From positions 62,001 to 126,000 of the forward strand of contig NZ_CAOJCM010000001.1 in the NCBI RefSeq assembly GCF_948329825.1: a stretch of 64,000 bases of DNA, read 5' to 3'. The translations under genes were made by a program, and so were the position numbers. The notes under the pieces are model-generated. The model saw only the letters and a list, made by a program, of their open reading frames with translations. It was not told where the DNA came from and searched no databases. The DNA comes from Paenibacillus sp. JJ-100. GTDB lineage: Bacteria > Bacillota > Bacilli > Paenibacillales > Paenibacillaceae. Below are positions 8,240-16,604 of this stretch, in pieces; the stretch's first letter is position 1, and the number at the start of each line of letters is the position of its first letter.

Positions 8240-9706
8240 ATGGCACGCACTGTGAAAAGTTGGCTTGTCCTCCTGGCGGTAGCCTCGCTACTGCTGGTGA
8301 ATGCCCCACATGCGGCGGCCTCCCCGGCGCCGTATGAGAGCTATAACTACAATTATTGGAGAGAGGCAGTTCCTTCACCGGATGCTTATTTGCCCAGCCA
8401 TATCGTTACAGGCAAAGAGCTTGGCATTGGTCATTTCAAAGAACCGGGTGACGTTAACGTTTCTCCAGCCGGGTGGATTTATATTTTGGACAGCGGGAAT
8501 AACCGTATTGTTGTGCTTGATTCGGATTATCAGCTGGTCCGGGTGCTTGATGGTTTTGAGAAGGATGGCAGTCAGGAGAACTTCAACATGCCAGGCGGAC
8601 TGTTTGTTGATGCAGAGGAACGAATTTACGTTGCAGACACGGGTAATAGCCGGGTAGTTATTCTTGATTCCACGGGGAAATGGATTCAATCCATCGCCAA
8701 ACCGACATCGGATATTATTCCTGAATCGTTTCAGTTCCAGCCTTTGAAACTGACGGTAGATGCCGTTGGCCGGGTGTACGTTGTGGCGCAGGGAGTGTAT
8801 GAGGGAATCATGCAGTTTGATGAGCAGGGAGATTTCATCGGTTATGTGGGCACTAACAAGGTGGAACGTGATTATGGGGAATATATCTGGAGAATGTTTT
8901 CCACCAAAGCGCAGCGTGCTCAGATGATTCTGTTTGTGCCGACAGAGTTCTCTAACGCAGATATGGATCACAAGGGTTTCGTCTATGCAACCAATATTGA
9001 TCCGGGCTCGAATGAACCGATCAAACGTCTGAATCCTTCCGGGGAAGATGTGTTAAAGCGGTTCGGATACTTTGACGTCAAGGGGGATATCCGGTACCGC
9101 AATAGCACAGGGCCTTCCAGGCTAATTGATGTTAAGGTGCTCGGTGACGGCATGTACAGCGTCCTTGATGCTACTCAGAATCGGGTGTTCACGTACGACG
9201 ATGAAGGTCATCTGCTCTACATATATGGGGGAAAAGGAAATCAAGTCGGTACGCTCAAAACACCTGTCGCTATCGAACAGTCCGGTCATTATCAAATGGT
9301 ACTCGATCGAGGGAAGAACAGCCTAGTTGTCTATGAATCAACCCGTTTTGGAAGGCTTGTGAATGAGGCAGCGGCATTCCACTATCAAGGCGAAGATGCG
9401 AAAGCGGTAGACTTATGGAAAGAAGTGCTGAAACTGAATGCTAACTACGATATCGCCTATATCGGCATTGGTAAATCTTTGCTCATGGAGAAGAAAAACA
9501 AAGAAGCGCTTGCTTACTTCGAAATAGGGATGGATCGCAAAAGTTATTCGGTAGCATTCAAACGATATCGGCGAGAGATGATGAAGGAACATCTTGGAAC
9601 TTTCCTGACAGTGGCAATAGCACTGATTGTGGTACTGCTCTTGACCCGTATGGCGGTAAAGTGGAGACAGAGGGGGCGGGTTGATCGTGAAACGGGATTA
9701 CATTAA
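8240..9706 (+). CDS. Secreted, membrane-anchored NHL-repeat protein with TPR-like tail
   Basis: A 488-residue protein of uncertain role. Residues 1-28 are a signal peptide ending near AHAAAS. Residues about 45-370 hold repeated NHL/beta-propeller motifs such as GWIYILDSGNNRIVVLDS, RIYVADTGNSRVVILDS and FVYATNIDPGS. Residues about 375-450 are helical and TPR-like (EDAKAVDLWKEVLKLN, NYDIAYIGIGKSLLMEK). A C-terminal membrane segment (FLTVAIALIVVLLLTR) and a basic tail follow. The topology puts the propeller outside the cell, anchored at the C-terminus. Its position inside a sugar importer operon suggests an accessory scaffold or sensor for the importer. No catalytic motif is visible. Confidence 0.8.
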   Translation: MARTVKSWLVLLAVASLLLVNAPHAAASPAPYESYNYNYWREAVPSPDAYLPSHIVTGKELGIGHFKEPGDVNVSPAGWIYILDSGNNRIVVLDSDYQLVRVLDGFEKDGSQENFNMPGGLFVDAEERIYVADTGNSRVVILDSTGKWIQSIAKPTSDIIPESFQFQPLKLTVDAVGRVYVVAQGVYEGIMQFDEQGDFIGYVGTNKVERDYGEYIWRMFSTKAQRAQMILFVPTEFSNADMDHKGFVYATNIDPGSNEPIKRLNPSGEDVLKRFGYFDVKGDIRYRNSTGPSRLIDVKVLGDGMYSVLDATQNRVFTYDDEGHLLYIYGGKGNQVGTLKTPVAIEQSGHYQMVLDRGKNSLVVYESTRFGRLVNEAAAFHYQGEDAKAVDLWKEVLKLNANYDIAYIGIGKSLLMEKKNKEALAYFEIGMDRKSYSVAFKRYRREMMKEHLGTFLTVAIALIVVLLLTRMAVKWRQRGRVDRETGLH

Positions 9707-10307
9707 ATTTCCGTTGCATCTTATTTTTCATCCTGTGGATACATTCTGGGATCTCAAATCTGACAACCGTGGCAAGATGGCGGTCGCATATACTGCGCTA
9801 GCGCTAGTCATTGTCATGATGATTTTGCAGAAGGAATACGCAGGTTTTCTGGTTAACGATGTCGATCCCCGAACGATTAATAGCCTTGTGGAGATGGCTA
9901 CGGTAGCCATTCCTTTCTTTCTTTGGTGCATCGCCAACTGGGCAGTCACTACGTTAATGGAGGGGGAGGGGAAGTTGAGGGAGATTTTCCTGGCGACAGG
10001 ATATTCTCTGATTCCGGTAGTTCTAATCTATGTTCCAATGATCGTCATTAGCCGATTCATGGTACAGGAGGAAACGTCTTTCTATTATCTGTTCAACAGC
10101 ATTGCGTTCCTCTGGTTCATGTTTCTACTCTTTATCGGAATGATGACCGTGCATCAGTATACCGTATTTAAGACGTTGTTGACCATGCTACTTACCGTTA
10201 TTGTCATGGGTATTATTATTTTCCTTGGTGCGCTGGTGTTCAGTATGCTTCAGCAACTATATGAATTTGGATATAACATATACCGCGAGTTGATTTTTCG
10301 GACCTAA
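9687..10307 (+). CDS. YIP1-family membrane protein
   Basis: About 206 residues with five or so membrane spans. The N-terminal FHPVDTFWDLKSDNRGK followed by a first span is typical of the YIP1 domain as I recall it. Bacterial members have no established function. GTG at 9687 is preferred because GGGGGCGGG sits about 7 bases before it; the TTG at 9681 would abut it. The gene overlaps the end of the NHL-repeat gene by 20 bases, so the two are probably translationally coupled and may form a complex through the NHL protein's C-terminal span. Confidence 0.75.
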   Translation: MKRDYIKFPLHLIFHPVDTFWDLKSDNRGKMAVAYTALALVIVMMILQKEYAGFLVNDVDPRTINSLVEMATVAIPFFLWCIANWAVTTLMEGEGKLREIFLATGYSLIPVVLIYVPMIVISRFMVQEETSFYYLFNSIAFLWFMFLLFIGMMTVHQYTVFKTLLTMLLTVIVMGIIIFLGALVFSMLQQLYEFGYNIYRELIFRT

Positions 10308-10321
10308 AGGGGGCGGCATCC

Positions 10322-12907
10322 GTGAACAAGAGGCAACGATTATATGCGGTGCTGGCTGGTGGTATAGCTCTAGTCATGATTACAGTCGGTCTGCTGTATA
10401 TGACCAATAAGGGCATGCCTGCCGTTCAAGCCTCGGATTATCTGGAGGTGGAGACTGAAGCTATACCTGTTACAGAGGAGTCCGTGTCATTCTTAATCGA
10501 TTCTTCGCAGGGTGTGCCGGGAATGAAACGGGTTGCTCAGGACCAGAGAATGGCTCTTTATTACAATGAGGAAACGTCAGAAATAGCAGTGCGTGACGGA
10601 GAAAGTGGTCAGATCTGGTATAGCAATCCTCCTGAACGGACGCAGGACAGTTTGGCTTCTGCTTATGAAAAGGATGTGTTGTCCTCGCAGGTGAATGTGT
10701 TTTTTCGGGATGCAACCGGCACACTGGAGAACTTTCCGAATTTCGGTGCAAGTATCAGTAACAAACAATTCACTGTAAGTCCAATCGAGCAAGGGATTCG
10801 GGTGACCTACACAATAGGTGATACTTCTCTAGGGATTAATGCTCTCCCGAAGTTGATCAGCAAGCAGCGGCTGGAAGAAAAGGTTCTGTCTAAACTGGAT
10901 ACTTCCGTAGCAAGATACACGGCTGCCCGTTACTATCCCAGCAAGGACAATCCGGAAGTGTTAGAGCGGTTGGATGGACAAATCTCAAGACAACTGGTAT
11001 TAAACAAGATGCTACGAGCCTTTGAAGAGGCTGGATATACGGCAGATGATCTGGCTTTTGACAATGAGGAAAATGGAGTACAGGGCGGGTCAGTATCTGA
11101 CAAACCGAGCTTTGTGATTCCGATTGAATATCGGCTGGATCAGGGAGCGTTGGTTGTCAAGGTGCCACTGAATCAGGTGAAAGAGAGCGGACAATATCGC
11201 ATTCGCCATTTGGATCTCCTTGCCTATTTCGGTGCTGCGGGAACTGCAGCTGAGGGCTATATGCTAATACCTGATGGGTCGGGAAGCCTTATCCATCTCA
11301 ACAACGGGAAGATCCAGGAAGAGCAGTATGTTCAACGTGTATATGGCCCGGATCCGAATGATAATTCGTTGATTCGTCCTCAGATAAGTCAATCGGCTCG
11401 CATGCCCGTATTTGGAATGAAGAATGGAGAGAACGCCTGGTTTGCTGTGATTGAAAAAGGAGACGGGATGGCCAGCATCACCGCAGATATTGGTGGGAGG
11501 CAGAACAGTTATAACCACGTGCATGCCTCGTTTGCCCTGAGGGGCGAGGATGAACTGGAGATGTACACCTCGCAGAACATGCAGGAGATTCAGCTTCTTA
11601 GCGAAGAACCGTTTCGTGGTGATGTTCAGGTTCGTTATCAATTTCTGCAGGGGAAGGATGCCAGTTATTCCGGGATGGCACGTCTGTACCAACAATATTT
11701 AGTTGAGGCTGGCGTACTGGAACCGCTGACTGAACAGACAGAGCTACCTTTTTATATGGATATCTTAGGTGCAGTGGATATAAGAACCTCTTTCCTGAGT
11801 GTGCCCTATCGGACGACTCTGCCAATGACCACGTACGAACAGGCAGCAGAGATAGCTTCCAGGCTTCAGAAGGGAGGAGTGAACCGGATACAAATGCGGT
11901 TTCAGGGTTGGTTTGGCGGTGGATTCCGTCACCATACCCCCACCCGTGTGAAGCTGGATCACGAAGTGGGTACTCTTGACCAGCTTTGGGCATTGTCTGA
12001 ACAATTGAAGCAATCGGGAGGCACTTTGTTCCCGGATGCTGCATTTCAGCAGATCTACCACGATGACCTGAACTTTGCACCATCTGCGGATGCTGCACGC
12101 TTTGTTACCAGGGAGACAGCAGAATTGTATCCATACAATCCCGCACTGAACCGCATGGATCAGAGTAAAGACAGCTATTATTTGCTTTCTGCAGCCAAGC
12201 TCCCGTATGTGGTCAATGAATTTGCCGCAAAGTACAGTGAAATGGGACTCGGCAGTCTGTCATTACGTGACCTTGGTCAGATGCTGGTCGCTGACTATCG
12301 CGACAGCCGTGTCATCCACCGGGAGACTGCCAAACACATTGTTCAGGAACAGCTTGATCAATTGAAGCAGTCTTATCCGACACTAATGTTATCCGCTGCG
12401 AATAGTTATGCTTGGCGAAGTGCACAACATATCGTTAATATTCCGGCCGGCTCAAGCCGTTTCAGCATTACGGATGAAGAAGTGCCGTTCTATGCGATGG
12501 TTATACATGGTTATATGAACTATGCTGCATCTCCGATGAATACGTCAGGAGATCAGAATCTCCGAAAACAACTGCTCCGAAGCCTGGAACTTGGAGCTGC
12601 TCCTTATTTTCAATGGACATATGAACCGTCGTCTAAGCTAAAGCTGACAAATGATGATGCGGCCTACGCCACTGAATTCGAGTATTGGGCGGATGAAGCT
12701 ATCGACTTATATAAAGAAGCTAATACGGTACTGGGCAAACTGGAAAATGAGCAGATACTTCAACATGAACGTGTTCAGGACGGTGTTGTCCGAGTCACTT
12801 ACAGCGGTGGTACAACTATTCTGCTCAACTATAATGAAGCCACAGTTCATGTAGATGGTTCTAGCGTGAATGGAATGGATTACGTGGTGGAAGGAGCAGA
12901 CCGATGA
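10322..12907 (+). CDS. DUF5696-type protein, membrane-anchored
   Basis: An 861-residue protein beginning at GTG after AAAGGGGGC. One N-terminal membrane segment (residues about 6-27) is followed by a long extracytoplasmic region. The central part carries GYMLIPDGSGSLIHLNNGK, which I associate with DUF5696 proteins of paenibacilli, and then a segment that may be a glycoside-hydrolase-like barrel (inferred). The enzyme class is not established and I see no definite catalytic pair. Location in a carbohydrate importer operon points to extracellular glycan binding or trimming. The stop overlaps the next start (ATGA). Confidence 0.7.
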   Translation: MNKRQRLYAVLAGGIALVMITVGLLYMTNKGMPAVQASDYLEVETEAIPVTEESVSFLIDSSQGVPGMKRVAQDQRMALYYNEETSEIAVRDGESGQIWYSNPPERTQDSLASAYEKDVLSSQVNVFFRDATGTLENFPNFGASISNKQFTVSPIEQGIRVTYTIGDTSLGINALPKLISKQRLEEKVLSKLDTSVARYTAARYYPSKDNPEVLERLDGQISRQLVLNKMLRAFEEAGYTADDLAFDNEENGVQGGSVSDKPSFVIPIEYRLDQGALVVKVPLNQVKESGQYRIRHLDLLAYFGAAGTAAEGYMLIPDGSGSLIHLNNGKIQEEQYVQRVYGPDPNDNSLIRPQISQSARMPVFGMKNGENAWFAVIEKGDGMASITADIGGRQNSYNHVHASFALRGEDELEMYTSQNMQEIQLLSEEPFRGDVQVRYQFLQGKDASYSGMARLYQQYLVEAGVLEPLTEQTELPFYMDILGAVDIRTSFLSVPYRTTLPMTTYEQAAEIASRLQKGGVNRIQMRFQGWFGGGFRHHTPTRVKLDHEVGTLDQLWALSEQLKQSGGTLFPDAAFQQIYHDDLNFAPSADAARFVTRETAELYPYNPALNRMDQSKDSYYLLSAAKLPYVVNEFAAKYSEMGLGSLSLRDLGQMLVADYRDSRVIHRETAKHIVQEQLDQLKQSYPTLMLSAANSYAWRSAQHIVNIPAGSSRFSITDEEVPFYAMVIHGYMNYAASPMNTSGDQNLRKQLLRSLELGAAPYFQWTYEPSSKLKLTNDDAAYATEFEYWADEAIDLYKEANTVLGKLENEQILQHERVQDGVVRVTYSGGTTILLNYNEATVHVDGSSVNGMDYVVEGADR

Positions 12908-13803
12908 GAACCATGCGAATGTCGTTGAGATCACGGAGGGCACTGTTAGGGCTGGCCTTTATTTCTCCGTGGCTAATCGGTTTCATTTTCCTATTTGCTA
13001 CGCCACTTCTGCAATCTATTCGGTTCAGTCTTAGCAAATTATCCATTGCTTCGAACGGGTACATGCTTGAATTCGTCGGTTTGACCAATTTTCAAGACGC
13101 GCTTCTCATTGATGCTTCTTTCAATCGAATTCTGGTAGACTCCATCGGGACGATGCTGCTTAACGTGCCTATGATTTTATTTTTCAGTTTGTTTACTGCG
13201 ACACTGCTTAATCAGAAGTTCAAGGGCAGAACAGCGGCACGTGCAATCTTTTTCCTGCCTGTAATTCTGGCTTCCAGTGCTGTAGCGGCAGCCGAGTCAG
13301 CGGGATTGATTAATTTAATGGGGGATTCCAGTGCTGTTGAGGCTGCAGCGGATGGAGGAGCTTCATTTAACGTGGTCTCTATTGTGCGAATGCTGGCAGA
13401 GGTCGGACTGCCCATGATCTATATTGATTACATTGTGGAAGCCATCATGCGAATCTATGACATTATCAGCAGCTCGGGTGTACAGATTCTCATCTTTCTT
13501 GCTGCGCTGCAATCCGTTCCGGGTTCGATGTATGAGGTTGCCAAGATGGAGGGAGCAACAGCCTATGAAACCTTCTGGAAAATTACGTTTCCCATGGTGA
13601 GTCCGCTCATTCTGACTAATGTCATCTATACAATCATTGACTCATTTGCCGGAAGTCCGGTGACCCAGGCTATCTATCAGACGGCGTTCAAAACGCAAAA
13701 CTTCGGTCTCAGCTCGGCGATGTCTTGGCTATACACACTTGTTATTGGTCTGGTTCTGCTCGTGGTGGGTTGGGTGTTATCCCGGCGGGTTCATTACAAT
13801 TGA
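12904..13803 (+). CDS. Sugar ABC transporter permease, second set (MalF type)
   Basis: A 299-residue permease whose start overlaps the stop of the DUF5696 gene by four bases (ATGA). ALLGLAFISPWLIGFIFLFATPLL is the first span. The EAA loop is EVAKMEGATAYETFWKITFP. It has a longer central stretch, rich in Ala/Gly and Glu/Asp (residues about 118-165), than most MalF-type permeases. With the next gene it gives this operon a second complete permease pair, an unusual arrangement. Confidence 0.88.
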   Translation: MRTMRMSLRSRRALLGLAFISPWLIGFIFLFATPLLQSIRFSLSKLSIASNGYMLEFVGLTNFQDALLIDASFNRILVDSIGTMLLNVPMILFFSLFTATLLNQKFKGRTAARAIFFLPVILASSAVAAAESAGLINLMGDSSAVEAAADGGASFNVVSIVRMLAEVGLPMIYIDYIVEAIMRIYDIISSSGVQILIFLAALQSVPGSMYEVAKMEGATAYETFWKITFPMVSPLILTNVIYTIIDSFAGSPVTQAIYQTAFKTQNFGLSSAMSWLYTLVIGLVLLVVGWVLSRRVHYN

Positions 13804-13828
13804 CGGTTCAACGTCAAGGGAGGTATAG

Positions 13829-14842
13829 ATGATGGCTGCGTCAGAAACAGAGCGGATCGTGGTCGTTCCGAAAGCTGATGATCCGATGAAGCGTGTACGA
13901 AACAAGACAGCTGACCTGCTCTATTCCATTTTCAGGTACGCATTGGTCATTGGAATATCATTTATTATTCTGTATCCGCTTTTTCTTAAAATATCTGTTG
14001 CGTTCAAAGATAAGCAGGATATCTATAATCCAACAATCTATATGATTCCCCAGCATTTTACGTTGGAGAATATTCGAATTGCGGCACAAGTGATGGACTA
14101 CTTACCTCTGATCGCAAACACGTTATTGTTCGTCGCCATAACCACGCTTCTAACCACTGTGTCCTGTGCACTTGCAGGATATGGATTTGCGCGGTTTACG
14201 TTTCCGGGAAGCAATGTACTTTTTATATTGGTAATTTTAACAATTTTGGTGCCGACCAGTACACTGATGGTACCGATGTACCTTCATTTCAGGAGCTTCG
14301 ATTTTCTCGGGATCATTCAGTTATTTACGGGAAAAGAAGGAATCAATCTGCTCAACACGTATTGGCCCTCTATGATCACTGCAGCAACGGCCGGTGGACT
14401 TAAGGCAGGATTATTTATCTATATCTTCCGACAGTTCTTCAAAGGGATGCCGAAGGAGATTGAAGAGGCTGCGCTTATTGATGGGGCAGGGGGCTTCAGA
14501 ACGTTTGCGCGCATAATGCTGCCTAATGCAGTCTCACCGCTAATTACAGTCATTCTGTTCTGTTTTGTATGGCAATACAATGATACGTTCTATTCCGCAT
14601 TGTTTATGAGTGAGAGCCCGCTCATTTCGCTGAAGGTGGCCTCACTGCCTGCTCAAACCAACCAGCTGATTCCCCAGCTGATGGGGTTCGGTTCGAATTC
14701 AGGCATGAAGGTAGACCCTAACTATGTAGCTATGATTGTAGATACGGGCATATTACTCGCGATTGCACCGCTGATTATTTTGTATTTGTTTGTGCAGCGT
14801 TATTTTGTAGAAAGTGTTGAACGTTCCGGAATTGTTGGTTGA
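13829..14842 (+). CDS. Carbohydrate ABC transporter permease, second set (MalG type)
   Basis: A 337-residue permease, last gene of the operon. It has a polar N-terminus of about 30 residues, six spans, and an EAA loop EEAALIDGAGGFRTFARIMLP. AAGGGAGG precedes two adjacent ATG codons (13829 and 13832); either could be used. It pairs with the 12904-13803 permease. A strong terminator follows. Confidence 0.88.
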   Translation: MMAASETERIVVVPKADDPMKRVRNKTADLLYSIFRYALVIGISFIILYPLFLKISVAFKDKQDIYNPTIYMIPQHFTLENIRIAAQVMDYLPLIANTLLFVAITTLLTTVSCALAGYGFARFTFPGSNVLFILVILTILVPTSTLMVPMYLHFRSFDFLGIIQLFTGKEGINLLNTYWPSMITAATAGGLKAGLFIYIFRQFFKGMPKEIEEAALIDGAGGFRTFARIMLPNAVSPLITVILFCFVWQYNDTFYSALFMSESPLISLKVASLPAQTNQLIPQLMGFGSNSGMKVDPNYVAMIVDTGILLAIAPLIILYLFVQRYFVESVERSGIVG

Positions 14843-14870
14843 TACTTCAAATACTATCCATGATTAAACA

Positions 14871-14925
14871 AGAAGGAGCCGTGGATCAGATGTTCATACA
14901 CTGATCCAGGCTCCTTCTATATTGA
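14871..14925 (+). terminator. Terminator of importer operon
   Basis: AGAAGGAGCC-GTGGATCAG pairs with CTGATCC-A-GGCTCCTTCT around an 11-base loop, followed by a short T-rich tract. It closes the 13-kb operon. Confidence 0.8.
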
Positions 14926-14936
14926 TGATGTCATTT

Positions 14937-15125
14937 CTATTGTTGTTGTTGTTGTTGTGGGTACGGGAACGTAGAAGACAACATAAGCTGTAGGAACGAA
15001 TCGTTCACCTGAAAGCTGTTTGCAAGAAAGCTGCTTTGCGAGTATACGTTGCACTTAGACCTTTATCTTTAAAAAGCGGATCAAGAATCGGGGCGTAATA
15101 GCGAATGGAAGGAAGGTTGTTCTGT
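14937..15125 (-). pseudogene. Possible degraded small gene (frameshifted remnant)
   Basis: On the minus strand one frame reads NLPSIRYYAPILDPLFKDKG...AAFLQTAF and then stops. A neighbouring frame continues as VNDSFLQLMLSSTF and ends PYPQQQQQQ before TAG at 14937-14939. One single-base shift near 15010 would join them into a plausible C-terminal region. No start codon or ribosome binding site is evident, and a stop lies upstream (near 15125). I cannot name the family. The rest of this intergenic stretch, up to 15308, shows nothing else. Confidence 0.25.
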
Positions 15126-15308
15126 CAACTGTCACCTAAGGGGGCAGAGCAATAAATTCGTTGGTGTTGTCAGAAGTAAGGGAGTGAAACTGGACTTTGG
15201 TTGGGGAAAGAACTGGACTATCGATTGTTTCAATTAGGCTATTTTTTTGGATAGGATAGGAGCATACATACACAGGTAAACAAACCTTTTAGGTAAGGGG
15301 TGGAGAAG

Positions 15309-16292
15309 ATGAAGAAGGGGTTACAGAGATTATTAAAAGTACTGGGATGTCTGATGCTGGCTGCAGGACTTGTATTACTGACAGGTACAGCGTATGAGGC
15401 TTATCAATCCAAGCAGGATATGAAGTCCTATTCCCCGCCAGGCAAGTTGTATGAAGTGAGTGGTCGCAACATGCATCTCTACACCGCTGGCAAAGGAGAT
15501 GTAACGGTCGTGTTTGCCTCAGGTTGGGGAACACCTAATCCTTATGTGGATTTCAGCCTGCTGTATGACAAGTTGAAATCAAAGATGAAAATTGCGGTAT
15601 ATGATCGATTCGGGTATGGCTACAGCGACTATACAGATCAACCTCGTGATATCGATACCATCTCAGCAGAGATTCACCAGTTGCTGCGAATATCCGGTCA
15701 GCGTCCACCTTACATCTTGGTAGCTCATTCGTTAGGTGCTCTGGAGACACTCCGTTTTGCACAAATGTATCCGGATGAAGTAGCAGGCATGGTCATCATC
15801 GATGGAGGTAGTCCTGAATATTACAGTACAGTGGGTATGGATGCGCCCGAATGGTATTTTAATTCTGTTCGATTTCTGGTGAAAACAGGCATTGCACGTA
15901 CAGTGTTGCACTCGGATCGCATGATGGAAAAGCTGGTTATAGACCCCGAGCTGGTGTCAGAATCGATGAAAAAGGCTGCCACCATATCTGCACTGAAGCA
16001 TGCTTACAATGACAATGTGATGGATGAGATGCGCCTATCCAAGGATAATGCAAGACGAGTGCTGGAGAACAAAAAGGAGTTTTCTTTCCCTTTGACGATT
16101 CTGACGGGAGGGCCTGATAATTCAAGTGAGGGAAGCCTAGCATGGCAGGCAGATCAAGCCAAATTTTCTTCGTGGTCCCAGCAAGGAACCCAGCTGATTA
16201 TCCCTCATGCCGATCATTACATCCATAACAGTCATCCGGATCTTGTTGCCACCGAAATCATAAAATTAGTGCCACCGTCCAATGACCTGTGA
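15309..16292 (+). CDS. Alpha/beta hydrolase, membrane-anchored or secreted
   Basis: A 327-residue alpha/beta-hydrolase-fold protein. Residues about 8-28 form an N-terminal hydrophobic segment, so the enzyme is exported or anchored. The oxyanion region reads ASGWGTPNPY, the strand before the helix reads YDRFGYGYSD, and the nucleophile elbow is AHSLG (Ser). Near the C-terminus HADHYIHNSHP supplies the likely catalytic His. ATG 15309 is favoured over GTG 15300 because AAGGGG(TGGAG) is spaced for it. The substrate is unknown. It stands alone, transcribed away from the sigma-factor region. Confidence 0.82.
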   Translation: MKKGLQRLLKVLGCLMLAAGLVLLTGTAYEAYQSKQDMKSYSPPGKLYEVSGRNMHLYTAGKGDVTVVFASGWGTPNPYVDFSLLYDKLKSKMKIAVYDRFGYGYSDYTDQPRDIDTISAEIHQLLRISGQRPPYILVAHSLGALETLRFAQMYPDEVAGMVIIDGGSPEYYSTVGMDAPEWYFNSVRFLVKTGIARTVLHSDRMMEKLVIDPELVSESMKKAATISALKHAYNDNVMDEMRLSKDNARRVLENKKEFSFPLTILTGGPDNSSEGSLAWQADQAKFSSWSQQGTQLIIPHADHYIHNSHPDLVATEIIKLVPPSNDL

Positions 16293-16458
16293 GTAAGATG
16301 ATTTCGCAAACACATGATGGACAGCGTGAGGAGGAGGGGGGAAGAAACATGTTAGAGTAATTACCCGATTCCTGTCTATACTCATGGCAAGTTGTCTGTT
16401 GTCTTTGACTATGCTAACTGTCTCATAAACAGGGGGTAGTCCGGAGTATGGCTTGTTC

Positions 16459-16596
16459 GTTTCAAATGCCCGCTAATAGACAGGGGATTATAGAGGGAAT
16501 AGTAAACGCCGTAGAATATCCTCTACGGCGTTTAAATATATGAGATGCTCAGCAGCAGACGATTAACTTGCTGATTGAGCCAACATGGTTTGAATT
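16459..16596 (-). repeat. Duplicated copy of sunI tail plus terminator region
   Basis: About 135 bp that align with 19508-19641: both contain GTTTCA-ATGC, the AACGCCGTAGA/TCTACGGCGTTT hairpin, TTTAAATATA, CAGACGATTAACTTGC and the codons for IQTML-Q-AS followed by the stop. Here only the last dozen codons of a SunI-like protein remain (16563-16598, minus strand, ending QSAS), directly downstream of the DUF4179 gene. It is therefore a relic of a local duplication. The remaining bases of 16293-16604 show nothing further. Confidence 0.75.
16504..16533 (-). terminator. Terminator (copy 1) downstream of DUF4179 gene
   Basis: AAACGCCGTAGA / TCTACGGCGTTT with a 6-base loop, followed on the minus strand by a weak T-rich tract. 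Nearly identical in stem to the hairpin at 19552-19581. Confidence 0.7.
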
Positions 16597-16604
16597 GAGA
16601 GTCG

